Shown: piece after piece, positions 18,206-26,415 of the stretch
Position numbering within the stretch: the first letter of the stretch is position 1
How the letters are laid out: every line of letters starts with the position of its first letter
Origin: Paenibacillus_AA sp045062745
GTDB taxonomy: Bacteria > Bacillota > Bacilli > Paenibacillales > NBRC-103111
DNA length: 64,000 nt
Assembly (NCBI RefSeq): GCF_045062745.1
Contig: NZ_JBJGED010000006.1
Span: 1 to 64,000 of the forward strand
Direction: 5' to 3'
The notes under the pieces: model-generated
What the model was told of the DNA's origin: nothing
What the model saw: only the letters and a program-made list of their open reading frames with translations
Database searches by the model: none
Position numbers and translations under genes: made by a program

Positions 18206-18240
18206 CACCTCTCCCCACGATCGCTCGCAGGGAGAAGGGA
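18206..18240 (-). terminator. Hairpin between binding-protein and reductase genes (attenuator?)
   Basis: CCTCTCCCC (18208-18216) faces GGGAGAAGG (18230-18238) with a short GC loop; only a weak T stretch follows on the minus strand. Placed just after a binding-protein gene, it could reduce read-through or protect the upstream mRNA end, giving more binding protein than enzyme. Confidence 0.5.
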
Positions 18241-18244
18241 TGAC

Positions 18245-19807
18245 TTATTTTAAATTTTGCACCTCAGGGCCTCTCAGCTTGATGCCTTCCTTCTTCTTAA
18301 AGCGCTCGTTCGCTTCCTTCAGGATGTCGTTGCCGCCCTTGGACTTCCACTCGTCGATGGCCTTCGGCCAGTCGGAGATCGGCTCCTTGCCGTACACCAT
18401 CTTGACCATGTGCTGGAGCAAGATCGGCGGAGGCGTGTCGGACAGCGGCGAAGCGTCCGGATTTTTGCTCATCGCATCGAGTCTTGGGTCGAACTCGATT
18501 CCGCCGCGGCCTTCCTTCGGCAGAATCGTCTCGAACGCCTTCAATAGGTCTTTGCCCGCCGGAGTAGCGTTCAGAATTTCTTTGCGGTAAGCGTCGTCCT
18601 TCACCAGGTGCAGGAATCCGCTCAGGTAGCGCTGCTCGGCCACTTGCTCCGGCGTCGTAGGCTCTACCGGGAGCGAGGTGTCGAACCATTTGTCCGCCTC
18701 TTGCGTCACTTGCCAGTCGAAGAACTTCAGGATGCCTTCCACTTTGTCCTTGGCGCTCTTGTTGATGAAATAAGCGCGCGCCGCGGAAGCGTACAGGTAA
18801 CCGCCGCCCTTGCCGTCCGGTCCGACCGGCGACGGGATCATTTTGATCTTGGCGTCCGGCACGGCCGCCTTCAGCTGCGTCTCCCACTGGAGGAGCTCCT
18901 GCGCGTTCATTTCCCACATGCCGGCCTTGCCCGCCAGGATGATGTTCTTGAAGTTCGTCGCGTTGATCGTAGCGAATTCCTTGTTGATCAGGCCTTCGTC
19001 GAACATCGTCTTGTAGACGCCGAGCGCCTTTTGCATATTGTCGTTGTCCATGAACTTAGGCTGTACGTTGTCGCCCACCTTCTCGAACTGGCTCAAGTAC
19101 GGGTACACGTCATAAGCCCCGAAGAAAATGTCCGCGTATTTGAACTGCTCTCGTCCCATGTACGGGTTCTCCACGCCGAGCTTCTTGAACGCCCGCAGCA
19201 TGTCGAGGTATTCGTCAACGGTCTTCGGATCCTTCGTGATGCCCGCTTTCTCCATCAGATCGGCGCGCACCCAGGTGGACCGGCGGGACGGGTTAGAGAG
19301 GAACTCGGGAATGCCATAAATTTTGCCGTTCAGCGATACTTCGTCCCAAGCTTCCTGCGGAATGACCTTCAGCAGATTCGGCGCATACTGCTTCAGCAGG
19401 TCGTTCAGCTCGAGGAACACGCCCGCTTGGACGGAGCCGGCCAGCTCTTTGCCGTTCGTGCCGGCGCCCGCCTGTACGACATCGGGGATGTCGTTCGTCG
19501 CGAACATCTGGATCATCTTTTGCTCATAATCCGCATGCGGCACGAGCCGGATGTTGATGTCGGTGTTCGTTTTTTTCTCGAGCTCTTTGACCCATTTGTC
19601 TTCGTTGATGTTCGCATTCTTCTCGACGTAGTCGAAGTTCAGCGTGCGAAGCGAGATGGAAAATTTCGTAGGACCAGCCGGTGTCGCCGGTGTGCTGCCT
19701 TGCCCGTTGGTCGAATTCGTCGGCTTGTCGCCGCCGCTCGAGCATCCGGCCAGGACCCCCACAGCCAGCAGGAACGTAAGCGATGTTTTGCCTAACTTGT
19801 TCTTCAT
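18245..19807 (-). CDS. ABC-transporter sugar-binding lipoprotein (LplA/AlgQ-like)
   Basis: About 520 residues. Signal peptide with lipobox VLAGC (Cys about 22), a Thr/Pro/Ser-rich linker, then a family 1 solute-binding fold; IPDVVQAG and LNGKIYGIPEF are typical of LplA-type proteins. Length and type match AlgQ1/AlgQ2 of Sphingomonas, which bind alginate oligosaccharides. It is anchored outside the membrane and hands ligand to the two permeases encoded just upstream. ATG 19807 is used; GTG 19813 is an in-frame alternative. No ATPase gene is nearby, so a shared MsmX-type ATPase is likely. Confidence 0.9.
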   Translation of the reverse strand: MKNKLGKTSLTFLLAVGVLAGCSSGGDKPTNSTNGQGSTPATPAGPTKFSISLRTLNFDYVEKNANINEDKWVKELEKKTNTDINIRLVPHADYEQKMIQMFATNDIPDVVQAGAGTNGKELAGSVQAGVFLELNDLLKQYAPNLLKVIPQEAWDEVSLNGKIYGIPEFLSNPSRRSTWVRADLMEKAGITKDPKTVDEYLDMLRAFKKLGVENPYMGREQFKYADIFFGAYDVYPYLSQFEKVGDNVQPKFMDNDNMQKALGVYKTMFDEGLINKEFATINATNFKNIILAGKAGMWEMNAQELLQWETQLKAAVPDAKIKMIPSPVGPDGKGGGYLYASAARAYFINKSAKDKVEGILKFFDWQVTQEADKWFDTSLPVEPTTPEQVAEQRYLSGFLHLVKDDAYRKEILNATPAGKDLLKAFETILPKEGRGGIEFDPRLDAMSKNPDASPLSDTPPPILLQHMVKMVYGKEPISDWPKAIDEWKSKGGNDILKEANERFKKKEGIKLRGPEVQNLK

Positions 19808-19850
19808 GGCCACCCATACCCCTCTTGGTTAATTTGCAATATCGCCCAGT

Positions 19851-19865
19851 TAAGCGCTTGCAAAC
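19851..19865. promoter_or_regulatory. cre-like site before the binding-protein gene
   Basis: TTAAGCGCTTGCAA is nearly palindromic and on the minus strand matches the CcpA consensus WTGNAANCGNWNNCW except at its last two positions. It lies about 45 bases upstream of the lipoprotein start, where CcpA binding could limit expression when preferred sugars are present. Confidence 0.4.
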
Positions 19866-19951
19866 CGATTGTAATTCCAAACCGTCCCGCCCAACAACGG
19901 CCTGCTTTTATATCCACTTGTTCTTTTTTTAGTTCTATCTTGCGAATTCGT

Positions 19952-20833
19952 CTACGATTTGATCGACCCGATCATCATGCCTTTAATAAAATAGCGCTGC
20001 AAAAACGGATATATCAACAGAATCGGCACCGTCGCCACGATCACCGTCGCCATCTTGATGCCCTCGGGCGACATGTGCAGCATCTCGGAGAACAGCGAGC
20101 CCGACGAATCGAGCGCGAGGCTGTCGCGGTTGATCATCTCACGCAGCTTGAGCTGCAGCGGATACATCTGGCGATCGTTCAAAAAGTAAAGCGCATGCGT
20201 ATACGAGTTCCAGTGATACACCGCGTAATAGATCCCCATCGTCGCCATAGCCGGCTTCGACAGCGGCAGAATGATGCTCCAGATCATCCGCATCTCGCCG
20301 CACCCGTCGATCCGCCCGGAATCGATCAGCTCGCTCGGGATGTTCATGAAGAACGACCGCATGACGAAGAAGTTAAAGGCGCTGATCGCGCTTGGCAGCA
20401 TGACGGCCCACAGCGAATTCATCAGGTGAAGATTTTTGACCAAGATGAACAATGGAATCAGCGGTGCGTGAAATATCATCGTGAACAGCACCATCAGCAG
20501 CACATATTTGCGCCCCACGTACTCCGGCCGGGAGAGCGGATAAGCGAGCGTGGAGGTCATGAACAGATTGATCGCCGTCCCGCACACCGTAATCAACACC
20601 GAGATGCCGAAGGCCCTCCAGATCGTCGGGTCTTGGAACACGTACCGGTAGTTGATGATCGTGAAATCGACCGGCAGCAAGCCTACCGAGCCGCTCGTGA
20701 TCGCCTTCGAGTCGCTGAACGACTGGGCGATGATGTTCAGGAACGGCAGGAACATGAGGAGTCCGACCGCGGTTAGAAAAGCCAGGTTGAACACATTGAA
20801 CACGCGCTGACCGGCGGTTATGCGTAAATTCAT
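19952..20833 (-). CDS. ABC sugar permease (YtcP/LplC/AlgM2-like)
   Basis: 293 residues and six predicted membrane helices, starting MNLRITAGQRVF. The EAA-type loop that contacts the ATPase is SGRIDGCGEMRMIWSIILPL. It pairs with the permease encoded just upstream to form the importer channel. ATG 20833 was chosen because AAAGGAG lies 11 bases before it; a TTG at 20854 coincides with that ribosome site. The length equals that known for AlgM2 of Sphingomonas. Confidence 0.92.
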   Translation of the reverse strand: MNLRITAGQRVFNVFNLAFLTAVGLLMFLPFLNIIAQSFSDSKAITSGSVGLLPVDFTIINYRYVFQDPTIWRAFGISVLITVCGTAINLFMTSTLAYPLSRPEYVGRKYVLLMVLFTMIFHAPLIPLFILVKNLHLMNSLWAVMLPSAISAFNFFVMRSFFMNIPSELIDSGRIDGCGEMRMIWSIILPLSKPAMATMGIYYAVYHWNSYTHALYFLNDRQMYPLQLKLREMINRDSLALDSSGSLFSEMLHMSPEGIKMATVIVATVPILLIYPFLQRYFIKGMMIGSIKS

Positions 20834-20873
20834 TGAAGTTGCCACTCCTTTCAAGCCCGGTTTCTATGGGGTC

Positions 20874-20924
20874 CCCCGGAAAGTAATAGGAATCATCTTC
20901 GAAGGCAACCTTCACTTTCCGGGG
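20874..20924. repeat. Intergenic hairpin between the two permease genes
   Basis: CCCCGGAAAGT (20874-20884) and ACTTTCCGGGG (20914-20924) are perfect 11-base arms; GAAGG/CCTTC forms an inner stem. There is no T tract, so it is more likely an mRNA-processing or stability element than a terminator. Confidence 0.8.
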
Positions 20925-20929
20925 TTGTG

Positions 20930-21883
20930 TTAAAACAAGCTTTCGCCCGTCGCCTTCCGGCTCAGTTTGTTGGCCAGCACTAGCAGCGTCAGCCCGATAA
21001 TCGACTTGAACATGCCGACCGCCGTCGTGAAGCTGTACTCTTGCTGCAGCAGCCCCGCCCGGTAAATGTACGTGTCCAGAATTTCGCCGTTCTCGTAGGT
21101 AAGCGGATTCAAGAACACCCAGACGCGCTCGAAGCCGAAGTCCAGGAAGTCGCCGATTTTCAAAAGGAACAGGATGACAATGGTCGGGAGAATCGAGGGC
21201 ACCGTAATCGCCAGCGTCTGCTTCCAGCGGTTCGCGCCGTCGATCTCCGCCGCCTCATACAAATCCGGGTTGATCCCGGCCAGCGCGGCCAGGTAGATGA
21301 TCGTGCCCCAGCCGACTTCCTTCCAGATGCCGGAGGTAATCAGAATGGTACGAATGTACGAGTTTTCCCCCAGGAAGTAGATCGGTTCGATGCCGAGCCA
21401 GCCGAGGAACTGGTTCACGACTCCGGTGGACGGCGACAAGATCCCGACGGCGATCCCGCTGATGATGACCCAGGACAGGAAATGCGGCATGTAGATGACC
21501 GTCTGCACGATGCGTTTGTACATGACGATCCGCACTTCGTTCAGCAGGAGCGCCAGAATGATCGGAGCCGGGAACGCGAACAGGATGTCCAGACCGCCGA
21601 TGATGACCGTGTTTTTGAAAATCCGCAGGAAATCCGCATGCCGGAACATCCGCTCGAAATGCTCGAGGCCGACCCAGGGGCTCCCCCACACGCCTTTGAA
21701 AATGTTATAGTCCTTGAATGCGATAAACGAAGCCCCGAGCGGGATGTACTTGAAGATCAAGTAGTATACGATGCCGGGCAGCGTAATCAGGTAGAGCGCC
21801 TTGTACTTCCACATGTACCTCCAGATGGACGACGTGGAGCTCCGGTACGCGATTCCGTCGGCCTGCTGCAGCTTTGCTCTCAT
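20930..21883 (-). CDS. ABC sugar permease (LplB/AlgM1-like)
   Basis: 317 residues with six membrane helices (the first at about 27-47, ALYLITLPGIVYYLIFKYIP). The EAA motif is EAAEIDGANRWKQTLAITVP. ATG 21883 follows AAAGGGTG; the frame continues to 22078 but that part runs into the large inverted repeat and is not expected to be translated. It is the first transporter gene after the sensor-kinase gene and partners the permease encoded downstream. Confidence 0.92.
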   Translation of the reverse strand: MRAKLQQADGIAYRSSTSSIWRYMWKYKALYLITLPGIVYYLIFKYIPLGASFIAFKDYNIFKGVWGSPWVGLEHFERMFRHADFLRIFKNTVIIGGLDILFAFPAPIILALLLNEVRIVMYKRIVQTVIYMPHFLSWVIISGIAVGILSPSTGVVNQFLGWLGIEPIYFLGENSYIRTILITSGIWKEVGWGTIIYLAALAGINPDLYEAAEIDGANRWKQTLAITVPSILPTIVILFLLKIGDFLDFGFERVWVFLNPLTYENGEILDTYIYRAGLLQQEYSFTTAVGMFKSIIGLTLLVLANKLSRKATGESLF

Positions 21884-21902
21884 GAGGGTCACCCTTTCGA
21901 TG

Positions 21903-22090
21903 GACGGTCCGTTATTGGTCACAGAAGCAAAGCATGCTCCGGACTGAAGAAGGGTTCCGACCTCTGTTGAAATTACGTCGCCTAGATTAATTTTTTCGAT
22001 GTTGCGACGTAATTTCAAAGGAGGACGCGTTCGCTTCTCCACTCCTTCTTCAGTCCTGCGCACTTTTGGCAGGACCAATAAAGGACCGTC
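21903..22090. repeat. Nested ~190-bp inverted repeat between sensor and permease genes
   Basis: Three pairs of arms share one centre. Outer: 21903-21920 with 22073-22090 (17 of 18 match). Middle: GGACTGAAGAAGG (21941-21953) with CCTTCTTCAGTCC (22044-22056), perfect. Inner: TTGAAATTACGTCGC (21967-21981) with GCGACGTAATTTCAA (22004-22018), perfect. It nearly fills the 258-base gap. It could be a long cruciform, a regulated leader, or a small transposon-like insertion. Confidence 0.9.
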
Positions 22091-22141
22091 TGTGTAGTTT
22101 TATAATAAGGGAGGGCCCGAGCGAACAGGGAGAGACTCGCT

Positions 22142-24046
22142 TTAATTGGCCTTGTGTTTTCTTTGGGTCGCCGGCATGAGCATCGTGATCGTCGTGCCGC
22201 CGTCCGCCTCGCTCTCGATCCGCAGGCCGTATTGCTCGCCAAAGACGAGCTGAATTCGCCGATGCACGTTCATCAGCCCGATTCCGCCTCTCGGGGGCTC
22301 GGCCCCGGCTCGTGTGGATGTCGCTGTGCTCACGGGCCCTCCGGGTTCCACGGCAATCGCGGCTTCCGCCTCCACAACCGGATCGGCGAGCCGGTTCTCA
22401 TCCAGCTTGCGCTGCAGCTCTTCCAACTTGTCGGGTAGCATCCCCCGCCCATTATCCTCCACGCTGACGAGGAAATGCTCCCCTTCGAACCTCGCGTTCA
22501 CCCGGATGTAATGATGGGCGTCGATGCCGTTCGGGAAGGCATGCTGGAACACGTTCTCCACGAGCGGCTGGAGCGTGAGGCGCACCATTTTCTCCAGCAG
22601 CAGCCCCGGCGGCACCCGCACATCGATCTCGAAGGATGTCCCTGTGCGATGCTTCAGGATCGTCATGTAGTTCAGCACGTGCTTCAGCTCGTTCACGACG
22701 GTGATCTCTTCCAGGTTCGTCTGGACGGAGTACCGCAGCATGGACGCCATCGCGTCGACCATCTCGGAGATCTCCTCCGAATTGCGGACGACGGCGTAGC
22801 AGTTGATCGTCTCCAGGGTGTTGTACAGAAAATGAGGGTTAATCTGCATCTGCAGCGCTTGGAACTCGGCCCGCTGGCGTTCGAGCCGGGTTGCCTGCAG
22901 GTCTAGCGTCGTCTTCTGGTCGCGCAGCTCCGCCTCGTACACCCGGTCGATCATCTCCGAGAGACGGCGGACCATCAGGTTGTAGCTGCGGATCAAGCCG
23001 CCGATCTCGTCCTTGCGGTCCGGGACCGGGATCGGTTGCCAATTGCCCTTCTCCGTCTCGCGCATGCCGTTCTTCAGGATGTGGATCGGCTTCAGCAGAG
23101 ACCGGCCGAAACGGGTGGCCAGCCACATCGCCAGCACGAGCGTCAGCAGGCCGACGATCAGCGTGGTGGTGCGGATCGTGGAGATCGGCTTGCGCAGCTC
23201 TTTCACCGGGATGGAGGCGGCGAGATGCCACTTCGAATAGTCCGACTGCAGCGAGACGAGCATTCTCGTCTCTCCGTCCTCCGGTTGCGTATAAGACACC
23301 CGCTCGTTAGCCATTACCGTCCGGACGACGTCAGGCGTGATCCCGGCTGCCGCCCTGGGATCGCCGGGCTTGTAGATCACCTGTCCCCTTTCATCCACAA
23401 TGAAGAAAAACCCGGTCTCCCCAATATCGAGACGGCCCCAGATGCGCTCCAGCTCCTTCGCCTTGAACTCCACGGCCAGCACGCCCTTCGGCTCGTAGGA
23501 GCTGACCCCCCGGATTTTGCGCGCGAGCGTGATGACCTCCGTATGCTGGTTCGGGACGATCGTAGTGTTCAGAATCGCGATCCCGCCATTCTCGGGCGTG
23601 CGGCTGTTCAGCATCTCTAACTGCTCACCAGGCTTGAAGAAGGACGCATATGCCTGGTTCCCGTTGTCATCGCTGACCGCCCGTCCGTGCTGCCCGATCA
23701 CGTAGATGAGGCTGATTTGCGGATTTTGGATGAACGTTGGCTGGAACACATATTTCCGAATTTGATCGGTATAGTAAAAATGCGTGTAGCTGTCCGCAGG
23801 ATCGATATCCAGGAACCGCTTCACGTCGTTGTTCGAGAGGATGCTGTCACTCAGGCGCTCGTACGTCTGCAAGTACAGATCCGTCTGGTACAGCGCGTTC
23901 GAGATGACCTGCGAGATGTTTTTCTCCGATTGGCTGTCGAGCGCCTTGGACGATTGAATGTAGGAAAACACGCCCACCACGCTGAGCGACAGCACGATGA
24001 CGATAAGGAAGTAGGCGAAAATCTGACTGGACAAGGTGCGCCGCAT
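22142..24046 (-). CDS. Sensor histidine kinase, YesM/LytS-type
   Basis: 634 residues. Two membrane helices (about 8-28 and 296-316) flank a large outside dCache-like sensing domain; a HAMP segment follows, then a His-kinase domain with the phospho-acceptor His in QINPHFLYNTLE (about 404), an N box LTLQPLVENVFQHAF and G boxes DNGRGM and GGIGLMNVHRR. A low-complexity Ala/Glu/Pro insert lies between N and G boxes. It is expected to sense an extracellular sugar signal and phosphorylate the regulator encoded before it; start and stop overlap (TGATG). Confidence 0.92.
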   Translation of the reverse strand: MRRTLSSQIFAYFLIVIVLSLSVVGVFSYIQSSKALDSQSEKNISQVISNALYQTDLYLQTYERLSDSILSNNDVKRFLDIDPADSYTHFYYTDQIRKYVFQPTFIQNPQISLIYVIGQHGRAVSDDNGNQAYASFFKPGEQLEMLNSRTPENGGIAILNTTIVPNQHTEVITLARKIRGVSSYEPKGVLAVEFKAKELERIWGRLDIGETGFFFIVDERGQVIYKPGDPRAAAGITPDVVRTVMANERVSYTQPEDGETRMLVSLQSDYSKWHLAASIPVKELRKPISTIRTTTLIVGLLTLVLAMWLATRFGRSLLKPIHILKNGMRETEKGNWQPIPVPDRKDEIGGLIRSYNLMVRRLSEMIDRVYEAELRDQKTTLDLQATRLERQRAEFQALQMQINPHFLYNTLETINCYAVVRNSEEISEMVDAMASMLRYSVQTNLEEITVVNELKHVLNYMTILKHRTGTSFEIDVRVPPGLLLEKMVRLTLQPLVENVFQHAFPNGIDAHHYIRVNARFEGEHFLVSVEDNGRGMLPDKLEELQRKLDENRLADPVVEAEAAIAVEPGGPVSTATSTRAGAEPPRGGIGLMNVHRRIQLVFGEQYGLRIESEADGGTTITMLMPATQRKHKAN

Positions 24047-25098
24047 CAGTCGATCCCCAGCTTCTGCCGATATTCCGAGGGGGAGCAGCCTTCCATCTTC
24101 TTGAACGTCTTCGTAAAATGCGCATGGTCGGCGTATCCGATCTCATAGGAGATGTCGACGATCCGGTAGTGCGGCTGTTCAAGCAGCTGCTTGGCCCGCT
24201 CCATACGCCGCTTGATGCGGTACTGCACGAACGTCTCGTTCGTCGTCAGCTTGAACAGCTGGCTGAAGTAGGATGGGTTGAAGCCGAGCTGCTCGGCCAC
24301 TTCCTCGAGCGACACCTCCTTGGCGAGGTGCCGGTCGATGTATTCTTTCGCTTCCTCGATCGGGTCCTTCAGCTTGCCTTTGCGCCGGGTGCGCAGCTCC
24401 TTCAGCAAGCCGCGAGTTCGCTCCGCGAATGCCTCGAACACGCGCTGGGTCGCTTCGTCCGTCACGGGTTCGGCAACGGCAGCCGCTTCCCAAGCCGGGA
24501 GCGCCAAAGCGACATTGCGCGCTTGCAGCTTTCTAGCGAGCTGAGCGTACAGCTTCTGCAAGAACTCCGACAGCAGCATCCGCTCCGTGCCGTACGGTTC
24601 GATCTGCTCCCGCAGCGTATCTAGCTGCTCCTCGAGGCGTGCGTCCTGCATCGTCCAGATCGCGTCTTCCGCCGCCTCGATCCAAGGCTCGAAGTCGAAG
24701 GCCGACAGCCGGGCCTGCGCCCGCTGCTTTTGCAGCTTGCCGATCAGCTTCAGGAGCGTGTCGTGCAAGTTTTTCTTGTTGACCGGCTTCAAGATGTATT
24801 CTTTCACTCCATAGGAGAGGCACTTCTGGGCATATTCGAAATCATGGTAGCCGGAGATCACGATGACCGGAATCTCGTTCTCCCGCTGCGCCAGCTCACG
24901 GCACAGCTCGAGCCCGTCCATCCTCGGCATCCGAATGTCGGTGAGCACCACATCCGGCAGGCGCTTCTCGATCCGGTTCAACGCTTCTTCTCCGTTCTCG
25001 GCCAGGTGAATGGCGGTGATCGGGTCCCCCAGTTGGGCGACCATGGCTTTCAGCCCTTGGCGGATCATCGGCTCGTCGTCGACGATTAAGATTTCCAT
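24046..25098 (-). CDS. Response regulator with AraC-type DNA-binding domain, YesN-type
   Basis: 350 residues. The receiver domain is at 1-120 (VDDEP acidic pocket, phospho-acceptor Asp54 in LTDIRMPRMDG, Lys in ILKPVNKK). The AraC-type double helix-turn-helix is at about 250-348 (LGFNPSYFSQLFKL, IGYADHAHFTKTFKK). It heads the locus, just downstream of a promoter and cre-like site, and probably activates the transporter and lyase genes. Confidence 0.93.
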   Translation of the reverse strand: MEILIVDDEPMIRQGLKAMVAQLGDPITAIHLAENGEEALNRIEKRLPDVVLTDIRMPRMDGLELCRELAQRENEIPVIVISGYHDFEYAQKCLSYGVKEYILKPVNKKNLHDTLLKLIGKLQKQRAQARLSAFDFEPWIEAAEDAIWTMQDARLEEQLDTLREQIEPYGTERMLLSEFLQKLYAQLARKLQARNVALALPAWEAAAVAEPVTDEATQRVFEAFAERTRGLLKELRTRRKGKLKDPIEEAKEYIDRHLAKEVSLEEVAEQLGFNPSYFSQLFKLTTNETFVQYRIKRRMERAKQLLEQPHYRIVDISYEIGYADHAHFTKTFKKMEGCSPSEYRQKLGID

Positions 25099-25154
25099 AC
25101 GCTCGCCCCTTTCGCGTTGCTGGGAGCGGGTTGCCCCGCCGTGTAAGTACGGCT

Positions 25155-25196
25155 ATTGTACCACATGGGGGTGCGAATGGATTGAAAACGCTTTTA
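25155..25196 (-). promoter_or_regulatory. Promoter and cre-like site of the sensor/regulator operon
   Basis: On the minus strand TGGTACAAT is an extended -10 (TACAAT at 25160-25155); the -35 is weak. TTGAAAACGCTTTTA (25182-25196) matches the CcpA cre consensus with one mismatch and lies where it would overlap RNA polymerase. Carbon catabolite repression of the two-component genes is the natural reading. Confidence 0.5.
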
Positions 25197-25544
25197 TTTT
25201 TCTTGTGTTTTTTTTAGGTTTTGGAGGGAGATCGTGGAACACAAAGAGGAAGTGTGTTAGAGGAAAAAAGATCATCTAATCTAACTTTCAGCCCTTCTTC
25301 ATTTAAAATAAAAGAAAAAAATTCCTCTATTGGCTCTGGGGAGTTCAGTTCTGGAAGAAAAATGAAGCATAGAGGAAAATTTTTCATCTATTCCATACAA
25401 AGATCGGATTTTCAGCGCAATAAAATGAATTGTTCGAGGTCATAATTCAGCTTGCTCCATGCTTTCCTTAGGCCTCGAGCCTACAGGGGGGGAAGATTCG
25501 TTTGGAGCAGAACCACCCCCGCACGTCCTTGAGATCATTTCCAC
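25197..25544. other. AT-rich gap without a recognisable gene
   Basis: It is AT-rich with short repeated words (TAGAGGAAAA at 25257 and 25371, each followed by a TTCATCTA-like or GATCATCTA-like end). Small frames here lack ribosome sites and family resemblance. It may contain upstream control sequences for the regulator operon or the end of the PhyH transcript. Confidence 0.6.
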
Positions 25545-26291
25545 CTAAAGCCTCAACAAAGCATCCTCGCTTCCCACCGGGCAGGGCTCCCTCTTAACCC
25601 GTTTACCGTCAACCAACTGCTCGTTCCCCCAAGCGTTATAGCACATAATAAACGCTCTCCGATGGTAATCCGACTCGTTGGCCGCGGAAGTATGCAGCAA
25701 ATTCGAGTGAAAGAACAGGGCCGATCCCGGGGTCATCTCACAATACACCGTCTCGAGCATCCCCTCAATCGTTTCAATCCTCCTAGGATCAGCGCCGGTC
25801 TGACTGCCCACTTTGCCATGATCGAGCCGTCCCAACTTATGCGAGCCCTTCAGGACGCGCAGACAGCCGTTAGCTCTTGTAGCCGGATCGAGGGCGATGA
25901 ACACGCTGATGAGGTTGGGGGAGACGAACCCCTGATCGTACCAGTAGCCATAATCTTGATGCCACTCCCAGGCACCGCCCGAATGCGCCTCCTTCAACAT
26001 GACCTTGCCGTGGAAAAAGGAGATCTCTTCCCGCATAAGAATGCGAACATTATTCACGATTCTCGGACAAGTGGAGGCGGCTGACCAAATGTCATCGCCC
26101 AGATCGAACCACAGGGCCAGATTGGCCTTCTTGCCAGTGCTATCCGCACTCCCATACTTGCTGGCCGCTACCCGACTGCCGCCTTCGACCGCAGCGAGCA
26201 TCTTCTCTACTTCGGCGGCAGAGAAAGCCTGTTCTACGAGAAGGAACCCATCCCGATCATACTGGTCTGCCTGTTCGCGAGTAATATACAT
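25545..26291 (-). CDS. Phytanoyl-CoA dioxygenase (PhyH) family oxygenase
   Basis: 248 residues. Fe(II)/2-oxoglutarate oxygenase: H-x-D in WEWHQDYGYW, distal His in LLHTSAANES, and an Arg about ten residues on (HRRAF) for 2-oxoglutarate. The substrate is unknown; bacterial members hydroxylate varied small molecules. ATG 26291 follows GGGAG by eight bases; GTG 26312 is an alternative. It lies downstream of an AraC regulator on the same strand, the usual control partner in Paenibacillus. Confidence 0.87.
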   Translation of the reverse strand: MYITREQADQYDRDGFLLVEQAFSAAEVEKMLAAVEGGSRVAASKYGSADSTGKKANLALWFDLGDDIWSAASTCPRIVNNVRILMREEISFFHGKVMLKEAHSGGAWEWHQDYGYWYDQGFVSPNLISVFIALDPATRANGCLRVLKGSHKLGRLDHGKVGSQTGADPRRIETIEGMLETVYCEMTPGSALFFHSNLLHTSAANESDYHRRAFIMCYNAWGNEQLVDGKRVKREPCPVGSEDALLRL

Positions 26292-26415
26292 GTATGCATC
26301 TCCCGCCTTCACCCTGGATTAGCGTATTCGCTTGCCTCCATTGTAAAAGAACGCGCTCTCCCCAGGAATAAACCGGCATGCTGTCTTCTTGCACAATTTA
26401 GCTGTCTATTCTCCA

